From Myxocyprinus asiaticus (taxonomy: Eukaryota; Chordata; Actinopteri; Cypriniformes; Catostomidae), in contig NC_059372.1 in NCBI RefSeq assembly GCF_019703515.2, forward strand, positions 10,773,492-10,837,491: a stretch of DNA of 64,000 nt, in the 5' to 3' direction. Made by a program: the position numbers and the translations under genes. Shown here in pieces: positions 49,888 to 60,941 of this stretch. The notes under the pieces were generated by a model that was not told the origin of the DNA, did no database searches, and saw nothing but the letters and a program-made list of their open reading frames with translations. The first letter of the stretch is position 1, and each line of letters opens with the position of its first letter.

Positions 49888-51821
49888 CACTAGACTACAT
49901 TTACGCACTAGAAGTCATTTTACTCAATAGCAATACCTGAGGAATAAAACGTATAATAAAATTAAATTGGCAACCAATCAGTGTGAGATAAACAGAGAAA
50001 CCTCTAGCTTCTGTATTTTCTCGATTTGGCTACTTTTTTTTATAGATTTATTAAATTTATTTACAGCTACCTTTCCTTTTTATCTGTTTCATTAGCCTAT
50101 CATTTTCTGTATCATTTTTGAACAAACCAACATCATCAACAAAATACTGTAATAATACATACACTGCAATAAATATAATCAGCAAAAACACAGAAAAATA
50201 ATCAATTACATGCTGCAGTAACAGTACAACATTCATTTCAACAGTCCAGAGAGTTCAAAGTTAGGCACTTAAGACTGGAGAGCACTCGCATCGATAGAAA
50301 GTGTCATCCCAGCAACAATTTGACATCATTTACGATCGTAAAGGCAAACGAATATACATTGCATGATGTAACCAATGTCATACATTGAACTGCATCTTAT
50401 AATTATGGTTTAAACCAAGTCACTAGATCCTCTGACAGCTAAGAGCCTGAGACGCCAAATACACACAGAATTCAACCAACTTCAACTTATAAACAATAGT
50501 CACGATGAGGCTTTATTTCATACAATGAGGAGAGAATTCACTAAACAGAAATTCCACTTTTGAGCTGTATTATTTCAGCACACAAACTGTATTTACTAAC
50601 AACCAACAATCCAGTCTTCCTAGGTGCTATCTACGCTGGTTTAATGCTGAGCAATATAAATGAAGTAATTGTCGAATATAAATAAAATAATAATTAGCGG
50701 CAATCACAAGCCCTTTCAACATTTAATCGCATGCAGGGCATGAATCTCCAATAATATTTTCACTGGAATTACTACTAGTGAAAACACAAATGTTATTTTT
50801 ATTTGATATCAGTAATTAGGCTAGCACTAGTAAAACATGAATTCTTGATATCAAAAATTATATTTGAAATTTTCAAGATGCACAGTGAAGTCAATTGAAC
50901 TTTTGGCCTTTTAAAGAGCAGATTCAGGTGCATGCAACACATAACAGGGCACGCAAATAATGTTTACTATGAAATTTTTGGGTATGTTTGGACTGTTACC
51001 TAATTTCCATAATTCCTTTGGCAAATCAGGCGCTAAAACAATGCAGACAGCAAGTGCAAATAAACAATGCTTTCGGCAGGCGCAATTCATTCTTAGTAAA
51101 TTCCCTCCTTTGTGTTTAATTTTGGCACAAAATCTTCCAAAGCAGCAACAAGACTTTATATGATATGCAAAGAACATCAGTTTTTTGGTGACAAGCTAAA
51201 AATACGAACAATCTTTCCATCCTACAGACAAAAATTCCCAAGACATGCAATTTTTATGGTGGTGTAGCGGTGGAAAGCAATAAAATACTAGTACGATTTC
51301 CCTTCATAAATACATAAACAAACCCACAGAATACATAAATTCAATTCAAGCAGATGAGAGTAAATCCCTCTTTTAGCATAGTTTTAAGTTTAGTCCCTAC
51401 CCTATCAGCAGGCCCAGACGGAATCTTCTGCATTTTCTGCGCTGATTTTGCCGGAAAAGCTGCGGAAGTTAAAATGTGTTAAATGGAGCTTAGAGTACAA
51501 TACTCTTAAGGGCCGTCTGGATGACTCGCGTCAGTGTTGCCAACTTTTTTGGACCCAAGCGTTAGCTTCAGTGTTAAACCCACGTTGCATTTCAATCAAG
51601 CGTTGTTACACTGTGCTCAAAGTTCAAACCATTTCAACTTCGACCCCTTTGCCTATGAACTTTCAAACCGGCAGACAATGGTTACCGGACATATTCAGAT
51701 GTTTTTTATTTACATGAGAGATGCCAGTGCTAAAATCAAAACAAGATGTTCTCTGCTGCACTTTTCGTGTGGAGATCAAAGTGATGCGTTGACATCCTGA
51801 CGCAAGTCATGTGGAAGCCCC
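49888..51821. other. Non-coding stretch downstream of the VWA5B-like gene
   Basis: AT-rich. No gene or well-defined repeat. Open frames at 50911-51177 and 51448-51800 show no domain. Confidence 0.4.
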
Positions 51822-51827
51822 TTTATT
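51822..51827 (-). terminator. Polyadenylation signal AATAAA for the VWA5B-like gene
   Basis: tttatt on the plus strand, AATAAA on the minus strand, about 150 bases past the stop codon at 51976. Confidence 0.5.
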
Positions 51828-51975
51828 AATAGCTGAAAGTATACCTCATTAAGCCAAAATATTTAATAAACAAACATGCAAGGGGTGGAGGAAGTGTAGA
51901 ACTTTTGTGAATGACAGACGTTGCAATTCTGCAGAAATTCTGCATGCATCGATTCCACCTGGACCTTATCAGGAC

Positions 51976-52659
51976 TCACACACTGTTTGGGTTGTAACAG
52001 AGCATGTTCAATTGTAGGTTCTCATCCCAGTGTCTCAAGATGATGAAGAGTTGATTGGCCGCGGCTTTGACCGACGCCAGGTCTCGTCCCTCTGGGATAA
52101 ACTGTTCATCTAGCCACATGCTCGCCTTGGCTGCGATCAGCTCCCATTCAATGAAATAACTGGCTGAGCTGTGTTCCAGCCAGGCCAGAGCTACTGCCGT
52201 TGCCCACACCATACCCTCAGGGTCTTGCATGGCCCTTTGCAGGCTCCCTGGAGAGCCCGAAATGGGGGTGTCCGCGATCTCAGACTCCGACCCTCGTCCA
52301 CTATCATGCAACGAATTAATGGGCGATGGTGGGGCTTCGGTTGACATAGAGGAGAAGCCTGCCAATGATGAGAGCCCACCCTCCATACGAGGACTTCGGG
52401 CTGGCAGGGAGGATGAAGATGGCCGTGAAACAAGCTCCTCATATTCAGAGTTCAGGTCTGAGTCTTTGGGTGGAGGAGAAGAGCCATGATGGACCTCCAA
52501 GCTCTCTGAACGGTGAGAGCTGGAGTGGGACAAGTGGGCAAGGCTGATTCTGTGGCTATTGAAGGGTGATGTCCACTTCAGCTTCTCCATGGGCACATTG
52601 ATGGCATCACACAAGGCACTGTCCAACATGAACGCCCCACAGGACAGCTGCAATGACAC
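51976..52659 (-). CDS. VWA5B-like protein (VWA5B1 or VWA5B2), last coding exon
   Basis: The exon starts after the acceptor ctcccttttccag (AG at 52661-52660) with VSLQLSCGAFMLDSALCD and ends at a stop after CYNPNSV, 227 codons. It is the C-terminus of a VWA5B-type protein. A first block (MEKLKWTSPF) is followed by a Ser/Pro-rich, probably disordered linker (about residues 40-145). A conserved globular tail follows: WATAVALAWLEHSSASYF, EWELIAAKASMWLDEQFI, ILRHWDENLQLNMLCYNP. The VIT and VWA domains lie in upstream exons outside the window. Codon use and lack of stops contrast with the decayed transposons around it. Family assignment is from memory of this tail; the paralogue is not certain. Confidence 0.78.
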   Translation of the reverse strand: MSLQLSCGAFMLDSALCDAINVPMEKLKWTSPFNSHRISLAHLSHSSSHRSESLEVHHGSSPPPKDSDLNSEYEELVSRPSSSSLPARSPRMEGGLSSLAGFSSMSTEAPPSPINSLHDSGRGSESEIADTPISGSPGSLQRAMQDPEGMVWATAVALAWLEHSSASYFIEWELIAAKASMWLDEQFIPEGRDLASVKAAANQLFIILRHWDENLQLNMLCYNPNSV

Positions 52660-53331
52660 CTGGAAAAGGGAGCAGAGCAGGAAACTTCTTTCAATGCTTT
52701 TTTTTATTTACACACTGCTACAATCAATGAACAACCTCAAATCTCATGGTTTTCATGTACGTAAAAAATGTTGGACTATTGGAAAGACATGAAGAGAGTA
52801 AATGATGACAGAACTTCCATTTCGCGGTGAAGAATTCCTATAAGGTCTTTAAGCTGCACTATCAGTGTCAACTAAATTAACAATTGGATCAATTCGAACA
52901 ATTCAATGAACATTTACTACAAAAAATACCTTGACATTAACATTATGATCGCAAGTTCCATAGCCCCATATTTATAAATTCTGTTCAAATATGACATTTC
53001 ATTTAACTAGACTTAATGATCATGAGATATTGATCTGTGCTTCTTAAATGTCACCAGACCAATCACCATACTCGCAATACGCAAAGACTCTACACCTTTT
53101 TCCGGCAAGGGGAGTATTGATCAGCTATTCAAAGCTTGCGAGGCAAATGGATGCAATACACTCAGTGACGCCATTATTTTGTATTGGTAGGCTTTTAAAC
53201 TGCTACTGAACCCATAAATAATTTATTCTCAACTGGTTTTGCATCAGAAACTTACATTTTATACTGGACATGAAATGAGAAGCTAACACCGTACCAAAAT
53301 TTCGTCAAACAAAAGTTAACAAAAATTATGT
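52660..53331 (-). other. Intron of the VWA5B-like gene, left part
   Basis: Non-coding and AT-rich. The intron continues to 55554 and contains the MITE and Tc1 element listed next. Confidence 0.65.
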
Positions 53332-53487
53332 TAAAGGAATGTTTCGGGGTTCAGTACAAGTTAAGCTTAATCAGCAGCATTTGTGGTATAATGTTGATTA
53401 CCACAATAATAATTCTGACTCGTCCTTTGGTTACAGTGAGGCACTTTCAATGAAAGTAAATGAGGAAAGTCCATAAGCACTATCATG

Positions 53488-54670
53488 CACTCATGAGCAA
53501 AAACATTATGACCACCTGCCTAATATGCTATTGGTCCTCTGTGTTCCGCCAAAACAGCGCATGGCATGGACTCTACAAGACCCCTGAAGGTGTCCTGTGG
53601 TATCTGGCACCAAGACATTAGCAGCAGATCCTTCAAGTCCTGTAAGCTGCAAGGTGGAGCCACCGTGGATCTGACTTGTTGGTCCAGCACATCCCACAGA
53701 TGCTCAATCGGATTGAGATTTGGAGGCCAGGGCAACACCTTGAACTCTTCATCATGTTCCTCAAACCATTCCCAAACAATGCAGTGTGGCAGGGCACATT
53801 ATCCTGCTGAAAGAGGCCACTGCCATCAGGGAATACCGTTGCCATGAAGGGGTGTACCTGGTCTCCAACAATGTTTAGGTAAGTGGCACGTGTCAAATTG
53901 ATGTCCACATGAATGGCCGGACCCAGTGATTCCCAGCAGAACATTGCCCAGAGCATCACACTCCCTCCACCGGCTTGTCGACTTCCCACAGTGCATCCTG
54001 GTGCCATCACTTCCCCAGGTAAATGGTGCACACGTAAACGGCCGTAAACGTGATGTAAAAGAAAACGGGACTCATCGGATCAGGCAACCTTTTTCCACGT
54101 CTCAAAGGTCCAGTTCCGACACTCACTCATCATTGTAGGTGCTTTCAATGGTGGACGGGGTCATGGGCACTCTGATCGGTCTGTGGCTACGCAGCCCCAT
54201 ATGCAGCAGGGCATGATACACTGTGTGTTGTGACATTCTTCTCGTAACCATCATTAAAATTTTCTGTGACTTGTGCCATTAGACTTTCTGTTGGTTCGGA
54301 CCGGACGGGACAGCCTTCGGTGACCTCGCACATCAATAAGCCTTGGGAGCCCAACACCCTGTTGCCGGTTTGTGGTTTGTCCTTCCTCGGACCACTGTCG
54401 GTAGGTACTCACCACTGCTGAACGGGAGCACCCCACAAGCCTTGCCGTTTCAGAGACGCTCTGACCGAGTCGTCTGGCCATAACAGTTTGGCCCTTGTCA
54501 AAGTCGCTCAGGTCTTTACTCCTGCCACTTTCTCCTGCATTCAACATGTTGACTAAGAGAACTGATTGTTCGCTTTCCATCTAATCTACCCAGACCTTGA
54601 CATGTGTTAGGAGATGATCAACGTTATTCACTTCACCTGTGAGTGGTCATAATGTTTTGGCACATCAGTG
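53488..54670 (-). mobile_element. Tc1-like transposon, minus strand, in a MITE in the intron
   Basis: Right end (reverse complement) cactgatgtgccaaaacatt; left end cactcatgagcaaaaacatt. The right flank is TA (54671-54672); the left flank reads TG (53486-53487), a probable mutation of TA. Same family as 48384-49536 but more diverged. Confidence 0.85.
53520..54580 (-). pseudogene. Tc1-like transposase, fragmented
   Basis: The minus-strand ORF 54254-54580 contains DLSDFDKGQTVMARRLGQSV and CSRSAVVSTYRQWSEEG (DNA-binding domain). The middle region, including the first catalytic Asp, is out of frame around 54040-54250. ORF 53633-54031 has GGGSVMLWAMFCWESLGP and SGLFQQDNVPCHTAL (second Asp). After a further frameshift ORF 53520-53738 gives [18 protein letters not shown] (Glu). 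Here the usual SPD before LNPIE is shortened. At least three frameshifts. Confidence 0.85.
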
Positions 54671-55120
54671 TATTCACCATTTGAAAAGTATAGCCACAAG
54701 ATGTAAACATTATATGTGTTAACATGATTTTAGTGTGATAAAATTACTCACCAACCTTGTCTGTGAAAAGTAATCTCCAATACCGGGATTAGCCTACAGG
54801 ATTTTGTCGTCATGGCAACAAAGATGTAATATTGCATATAGCTTTCCACAGATAAGGTTAGTAAGTGATTTTATCACACTAAAATCATGCTAAAACAAAT
54901 ACTGTTTATGTCTTGTGGCTATACTTTTGAAACAGTGTGTATTTTAGTGCTTATGTATTGGCCCCATTCACTTACATTGTAAGTGTCTTACTGTAACCAT
55001 GATTTTTGCTTTATTTAATTTTGTAAAATAAAGTCTAAATAAATATTTGTGGAAACCAAGATTATGCCACAAATGCTGTTAATAGAACTTAATTTGTATT
55101 GAACTTGGAACATTCCTTTA

Positions 55121-55554
55121 CAATCAAATACTGAAATGTATTAAAGGTTGTGCAAGCGATTTTAGGTGTTATGGAACTTCCACGAGACTAAGCTGTTAAA
55201 TTAGACATGCCCCCTCTTTCCAAAACACCGCCCTCCAAAGATAGTTGGGAGTTGGGACTGTCACCAATTTAGCTAGCTTCTACCAAGTGACAGATTAATT
55301 TGCACCAAATACCGTACAACTTGATTGGATGCACGGCCATTGACATCAATAAAAAAAAGTATTTATTTTGCTATCCTAACTCTCCACAATTATACAGTTA
55401 GTTGCATTTAAATATTTACATTGAGCAATGTTTCCCTGTTGTCCATAACCCTATCAGAACAGACCTGCAACCCCCTTTTGTGTCTTAACCCACCAGTTGA
55501 GAAGCACTACCATAAAGCATTAACATTCTGAAAACAGAAAATGTCAATAGAAAC
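55121..55554 (-). other. Intron of the VWA5B-like gene, right part
   Basis: Non-coding. No further repeat recognised. Confidence 0.6.
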
Positions 55555-55681
55555 CAGAGGGATGTAGTCCTTGTTGTCATTTTCGCTTTCTCCCATCGAG
55601 GTGCTGATTTTGCTTTGTGATCGACTCATGAATCCTCTAGCAGCTTTCGTCAGGAGTCGCGTCCTGGTCAGACTCAGCTTG
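55555..55681 (-). CDS. VWA5B-like protein, penultimate exon
   Basis: The acceptor gtttctatttgcctctag (AG at 55683-55682) is followed by 127 bases: one base finishing a split codon, then 42 codons. They begin KLSLTRTRLLTKAARGF and end KDYIPL. The donor after CTG reads gtttct, a weak but GT-containing site. Joining to the next exon gives ...YIPL-VSLQLSCGAF with no frame change. The upstream exon ends in AG, which with the leading C makes Ser. The basic segment (TRTRLLTKAARGFMSRSQSK) followed by acidic ESENDNKD looks like a linker before the C-terminal region. The phase match on both sides is the main evidence. Confidence 0.72.
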
Positions 55682-56963
55682 CTAGAGGCAAATAGAAACA
55701 ACACCTTTACCTCTGGTGCCTCAATATCTTCATTAAATGCATAGACACGTCTAATGTGCTTCTTTTTCTCTGTGAAATTTGGCACTTCATTAATTTGCAA
55801 AGTGTGTAGTGCACTGCTCCTCACGTTCAGGTCATTATTTCAGCTGAAGTGACAGGAAGAGGGGGAGCTGTGAAAGAGATTCCAGACGAGAGGAAGTGTT
55901 TATCACTGGTGTCTAGACTGCCATGTTGCTGCAGTCCCTGCTGACAGAACCAGCTAAAGCTAGCATTAATTTTAAAGTTGTTTAAGGCTAGTTTATGCTG
56001 GTAAAACTGGTTCATTATGCTAGTTAAATGAATAGCTCACCCAAAAATTTTAATATCATTAAAAGTCATTGGTTACTCATCCTTATGTCATTCCAAACAT
56101 GTATGACTTACTTTCTTCCATGGAATACAAAAGGTGAATTTTAAAAAGTCTTCACAAGGTTTATTTGCCATATAATGACAGTGAATATTGACTTCGGTCT
56201 GTCAAGTAAAAAAGAAAAAGGTACAAAAAAACACCATAAAACCACATTAAATGTAATCAATACATACTATATTCCAAGTCTTCAGAAGCCATACGATCAC
56301 CGTGTGTTATGAACAGAACAAAATAATTAAATAGTTTTCATTATTTACAATCAAATCATTAACTAAGTGCAAAAATCAACTATGGCAGCTACATCGATAA
56401 TGTGAAAAATCATTGGTTCTTGCAACATGACATCATGACGTTTGGTCATGTGATGCAGTGAGAACCAATGAGGTTTGATGTTATCGACGTAGTCATATTG
56501 TATTTAAGCACTTTATTAATGATTCGATTTCATTTGAGAGTGAATATATACACAATAACAACTAACCCTATAACGCTGTGTGTATCAAATATAATACACA
56601 ACGTTTGACGGCTCCTGTTTGACTCTCTGTTCAAGCTGATGAGCCAAACAACCTATGGTATGTACATTTCACATGTTTATGGCATCATCAATGGTTATTT
56701 TTGGGAAAAAAAAGTGTGCTTATATCGATCTATCTAAAATGGCAGCGGACTTGCTTGGAAAGTGAATCTTATGTTAGGATAAATGTCCGATTATTTTAAT
56801 AAAGTAAAAGTGACAGTAATGATTATATTGTTACTAATATTTTAAAATGAGTATTTGCTGAATATAAGCAACTTGTGCTTGGTTAAAATTTTGTATATAA
56901 TTTTATTGAAAAAGCCCCTTTGAAATCCATGTATCAAATATGATACAACAGGCTTTTGAGATA
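55682..56963 (-). other. Intron of the VWA5B-like gene with a MITE
   Basis: 56024-56480 is a cyprinid MITE of the agttcaccc type ('atgaatagctcacccaaaaa', 'tgtcattccaaacatgtatg', inverted 'aagtcttcagaagccata' arm). The rest is AT-rich without genes. An open frame at 55827-56015 is discussed under rejected items. Confidence 0.6.
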
Positions 56964-58211
56964 CACTATATTGCCAAAAGTATTCGCTCATCTGCTTTTA
57001 GACGCATATGAACTTAAGTGACATCCCATTCTTAATCCATAGGGTTTAATATGACGTCGGCCCACCCTTTGCAGCTATAACAGCTGCAACTCTTCTGGGA
57101 AGGCTTTCCACAAGGTTTAGGAGTGTGTTTATGGGAATTTTTGACCATTCTTCCAGAAGCGCATTTGTGAGGTCAGACACTGATGTTGGAAGAGAAGGCC
57201 TGGCTCGCAGTCTTCGCTCTAATTCATCCCAAAGGTGCTCTATCGGGTTGAGGTCAGGACTCTGTGCAGGCCAGTCAAGTTCTTCCACACCAAACTCACT
57301 CATCCATGTCTTTATGGACCTTGCTTTGTGCACTGGTGCGCAGTCATGTTGGAACAGGAAGGGGCCATCCCCAAACTGTTCCCACAATGTTGGGAGCATG
57401 GAATTGTCCAAAATCTCTTGGTATGCTGAAGCATTCAGAGTTCCTTTCACTGGAACTAAGGGGCCAAGCCCAGCTCCTGAAAAACAACCCCACACCATAA
57501 TCCCCCCTCCACCAAACTTCACAGCTGGCACAATGCAGTCAGACAAGTACCGTTCTCCTGGCAACCGCCAAACCAAGACTCTTCCATCAGATTGCCAGAT
57601 GGAGAAGCGTGATTCGTCACTCCAGAGAACACGTCTCCACTGCTCTAGAGTCCAGTGGCGGTGTGCTTTACACCACTGCATCCGACGCTTTGCATTGCAC
57701 TTGGTGATGTATGGCTTGGATGCAGCTGCTCGGCCATGGAAACCCATTCCATGAAGCTCTCTACGCACTGTTCTTGAGCTAATCTGAAGGCCACATGAAC
57801 TTTGGAGGTCTGTAGCGATTGACTCTGCAGAAAGTTGGCGACCTCTACGCACTATGCACCTCAGCATCTGCTGACCCCGCTCTGTCATTTTACGTGGCCT
57901 ACCACTTCGTGGCTGAGTTGCTGTCATTCCCAATCGCTTCCACTTTGTTATAATACCACTGACAGTTGACTGTGGAATATTTAGTAGCGAGGAAATTTCA
58001 CGACTGGACTTGTTGCACAGGTGGCATCCTATCACAGTACCATGCTGGAATTCACTGAGCTCCTGAGAGCGGCCCATTCTTTCACAAATGTTTGTAGAAG
58101 CAGTCTGCATGCCTAGGTGCTTCATTTTATACACCTGTGGCCATGGAAGTGATTGGAACACCTGAATTCAATTATTTGGATGGGTGAGCGAATACTTTTG
58201 GCAATATAGTG
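56964..58211 (-). mobile_element. Complete Tc1-like transposon with perfect 27-bp TIRs
   Basis: The termini begin cactatattgccaaaagtat and are identical for 27 bases on both sides (56964-56990, 58185-58211). They are flanked by TA at 56962-56963 and 58212-58213. Length 1248 bp with one intact minus-strand gene. It lies in an intron of the VWA5B-like gene, in the same orientation as that gene. Confidence 0.95.
57046..58077 (-). CDS. Tc1-family DD34E transposase, uninterrupted frame
   Basis: The start was chosen at the Met that opens [17 protein letters not shown], where the family's proteins begin, giving 343 residues. The frame is open 28 codons further upstream (to 58161). Numbering here counts from that upstream Met. 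Two helix-turn-helix units (residues about 30-135) carry the linker [14 protein letters not shown] at 83-96. Catalytic triad: D182 in [12 protein letters not shown]273 in [12 protein letters not shown]308 in [13 protein letters not shown], with 34 residues between the last two. The glycine-rich [15 protein letters not shown] precedes the second Asp. The protein ends GGPTSY, the usual terminus. The family excises the element and inserts it at TA. No stop or frameshift is seen, so activity is possible but untested. Confidence 0.94.
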   Translation of the reverse strand: MGRSQELSEFQHGTVIGCHLCNKSSREISSLLNIPQSTVSGIITKWKRLGMTATQPRSGRPRKMTERGQQMLRCIVRRGRQLSAESIATDLQSSCGLQISSRTVRRELHGMGFHGRAAASKPYITKCNAKRRMQWCKAHRHWTLEQWRRVLWSDESRFSIWQSDGRVLVWRLPGERYLSDCIVPAVKFGGGGIMVWGCFSGAGLGPLVPVKGTLNASAYQEILDNSMLPTLWEQFGDGPFLFQHDCAPVHKARSIKTWMSEFGVEELDWPAQSPDLNPIEHLWDELERRLRARPSLPTSVSDLTNALLEEWSKIPINTLLNLVESLPRRVAAVIAAKGGPTSY

Positions 58212-59736
58212 TATATCTCTCAAGCAACATTACATTACATTCATGCCACCACAAAAATATATATTTAAAATATGAAGTAATATTTCTGTGTATTTTCATA
58301 TATGCAGCCTGCTCTGTCATTATAAAGATATCATTATTTTACATTACAAGCTATTACGATGTCATCTTACCATGAGTTCCTGAGACCCAGCGAAAAAAGT
58401 TTTACAATTTCCCTTTTTTAAATGTCAATATAGTGTTTGGTGCATAAAAAACATATGATAAAAATTGTTTATTAAAAAAATAATATTTTATTCATATTGT
58501 ATTTTATGTGCTGAATTGAACTGTAATACATTTCATTGCATATTTATAGACCAAGGCGAGGATGTTGTCATGGCCAAAATCTCAAACATTTGGTATCTCT
58601 GAAAAGCCCAGGGAGTCCTCTGATAATACCCCAAGATTTACCACTGTAGCATATATGGGCTAAGAAAAACTTAAATAACAAATGTCCCACACAAAAATAA
58701 ATTGCTGGGCCTCAGGCGGATAATGACCTTTAAAGCCTAATTTATCAAATATGATATATATATTAAAAAAAAAATTAAAAAACGTGCACATTTTTTTTTT
58801 TTACGATTTCTTTTATAGTTTGTCTTATGGTATTAAAACAATTTAATGTCAAAAAATTTGAATTTTCTGACAATTCTTTCATATGTCAGGTTTTACAGTG
58901 CTAAATTTAATTCGGTTCAACATACAAAGCAATCATATCGCTTTAGCATTTGCAGTGCAGGAGTCATATCAATTACTACTACTGTTATGGTGTTGTTATT
59001 TTTTTTTTTTTTTATTATTCCCCACCCCCTTTTCAAGCTTGACAGACTGGAGTCACTATTCACTTGCATTATATGGCAAACAAACCCTGAGAAGACTTTT
59101 TTAAAACTCTTTTGTGTTCCATGGAAAAAAGAAAGTCATACGGGTTTGGAGCAACAATGACAGAATTCACATTTTTATGCAGCGATAATTTGGGGGTTTG
59201 TTGACTTGTTCAAAGATGTGACAGCAGTGGTCACAGGAAGGGCAGGGAAGTTAAAGCCAGCAGACTTACAGTACCAAGTCATCTTTTCTGAATGCCACAA
59301 ACTCTGAAATTAAAACTGAAACAAAGTGTGTGGGACTAACATCCAATTTTCACACTTCTGTGAAGAAACCCTGCTGGAGTACCCTTCATGTTATGAGTTA
59401 AATTTAACTAAAGACATTCAGGCCATTTTATTTAAAAGGAAAAGTGCAAATAATGGAATTTTTTATGTCAACTGAACAAAGTTCACTCATTATTAGAGGG
59501 TAATTTTTACACTGACTTACAACGTTTAATTGTAAGAAAGCAGTTATGTACTTTACATAAAAATAAAACAGTCAAACGTGTTGGGGAGTAACTAATTTAA
59601 AGTAGCAATGCTACAAACTTAACTGCATTTTTCAGCAGCATGACAATAGTTGAGGTAGTTTCATTAGCATAGATTTTCCAGTAACAAGCTACTTTTTCCA
59701 TTTTTTTAAATCCTATGATTGTTAAAAAAAAATATA
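58212..59736 (-). other. Intron of the VWA5B-like gene
   Basis: AT-rich. 59030-59180 is part of the agttcaccc MITE ('cttgacagactggagtcact', 'tgttccatggaaaaaagaaa'). No gene. Confidence 0.55.
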
Positions 59737-60941
59737 CACTGCCTGGCCAAAGTCGCATACTCTAATATTTCGTTAGACCGGCTTTAGCTTTGATTACGGC
59801 ACACATTTGTTGTGGCATTGTTTCGACAACCTTATGCAACGTCACAACATTTAATTCCATCCTGAGTTGCATTCATTTTTGTCCGAGATCTTGTATTGAT
59901 GATGGGAGAGTCGAAACCACCCTGTAAAGTCTTCTCCAGCACATCCAAAAGACTTTCAATGGGGTTAAGGTCAGGACACTGTGGTGGCCAATTCATGTGT
60001 TAAAATGATTCCTCATGCTCTCTGAACCACTCTTTCACAATTTGAGCCTGATGAATCTTGGCATTGAGGTCCTGGAATATACCCGTGCCATCAGGGAAGA
60101 AAAAATCCATTGATGGGATAACCTGGTCATTCAGTACATTCAGGTAGTCAGCTGACTTCATTTTACTGCTGCAAATCGTTGCTGAGCCTAGACCTGACCA
60201 ACTGAAGCAACCCCAGATCATAACACTTCCTCCAGAGGCTTGTACAGTGGGCACTCTGCATGACGGATGTATCACTTCATGCGCTTCCCTTCTTAACCTG
60301 ACGCGCCCATCGCTTTGGATAGGGTAAATCTGAACTCATCAGACCACATGACATTTTTCCATTGCTCCACAGTCCAATATTTATGCTCGCTAGCAAATTG
60401 AAGTCATTTTTTTCTGATTAGCCTCACTAACATGTGGCTTTCTTGTGGCCACACAGCTGTTTAGTCCCAGTCCTGTAAGTTCTTGTCACATTGTGCATGT
60501 GGAAATGCTCTTACTTTCACTATTAAACATAGCCGTGAGTTCTTCTCTCAGTTTTTTATGATGTGACTTCACCAAGCGTTTTAGTGATCTCGGATCACGA
60601 TCATTCAAGATTTTTTTCTGACCACATTTCTTCCGCGAAGCTGACGGTTCACCGCTACCCTTCCAGGTTTTAATAATGCGTTGGACAGCTCTTAACCCAT
60701 TTCCAGTGATTTCAGCAATCTCCTTATAATTTGCCCCTTCTGAAACAGAGTACCATCTTTTCCACGACCACAGGATACATCTTCTGACATGGTTGTTGAA
60801 GAAATGAGAAGTTACACACTGCATCAGTTAGGGTTAAAAGAACTGTTGCCAGCTGAAACATATTAATCACTGCAATAATGATCAAATCATAGGCTCTTAA
60901 GTATCTGCTTATTTAAATCCAAATTGTTTGGCCAGGTAGTG
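59737..60941 (-). mobile_element. Tc1-like transposon ('cactgcctggccaaag' type), decayed
   Basis: Left end cactgcctggccaaagtcgc; right end reverse-complemented cactacctggccaaacaatt. TA at 59735-59736 and 60942-60943. The minus-strand transposase is fragmented. Confidence 0.88.
59800..60824 (-). pseudogene. Tc1-like transposase, fragmented, second catalytic Asp replaced
   Basis: The minus-strand ORF 60486-60824 contains SEGANYKEIAEITGNGLRAV and KKCGQKKILNDRDPRSLKRL (DNA-binding domain). The first-Asp region (60300-60400) is frame-broken. ORF 60000-60275 has [20 protein letters not shown] and [20 protein letters not shown]. Where Tc1 relatives have Gln-x-Asp-Asn, this copy has Gln-Asp-Leu-Asn, so the catalytic Asp appears substituted. 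WPPQCPDLNPIES (Glu) follows in another frame near 59960. The edges are approximate. Confidence 0.8.

Larger units (their letters stand above)
53332..55120. mobile_element. Fold-back MITE ('taaaggaatgtttc' type) split by a Tc1 element
   Basis: Left end taaaggaatgtttcggggtt; right end 'gaacttggaacattccttta' is its inverse. Between them 'cacaataataattctgactc' and 'ggccccattcacttacattg' match the other copies (2190, 33652). Removing 53488-54670 with one TA restores a MITE of about 600 bp. Confidence 0.8.

Noticed and set aside
50911..51177. Open frames on both strands at about 50.9-51.2 kb as a gene
   Set aside because: No domain, no splice sites in a sensible arrangement and AT-rich composition.
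55827..56015. Minus-strand frame with a plausible acceptor (ggttctgtcag) as a further exon of the VWA5B-like gene
   Set aside because: It ends in a TGA just before the only good donor, and the exons at 62055 and 55555 already join perfectly without it.
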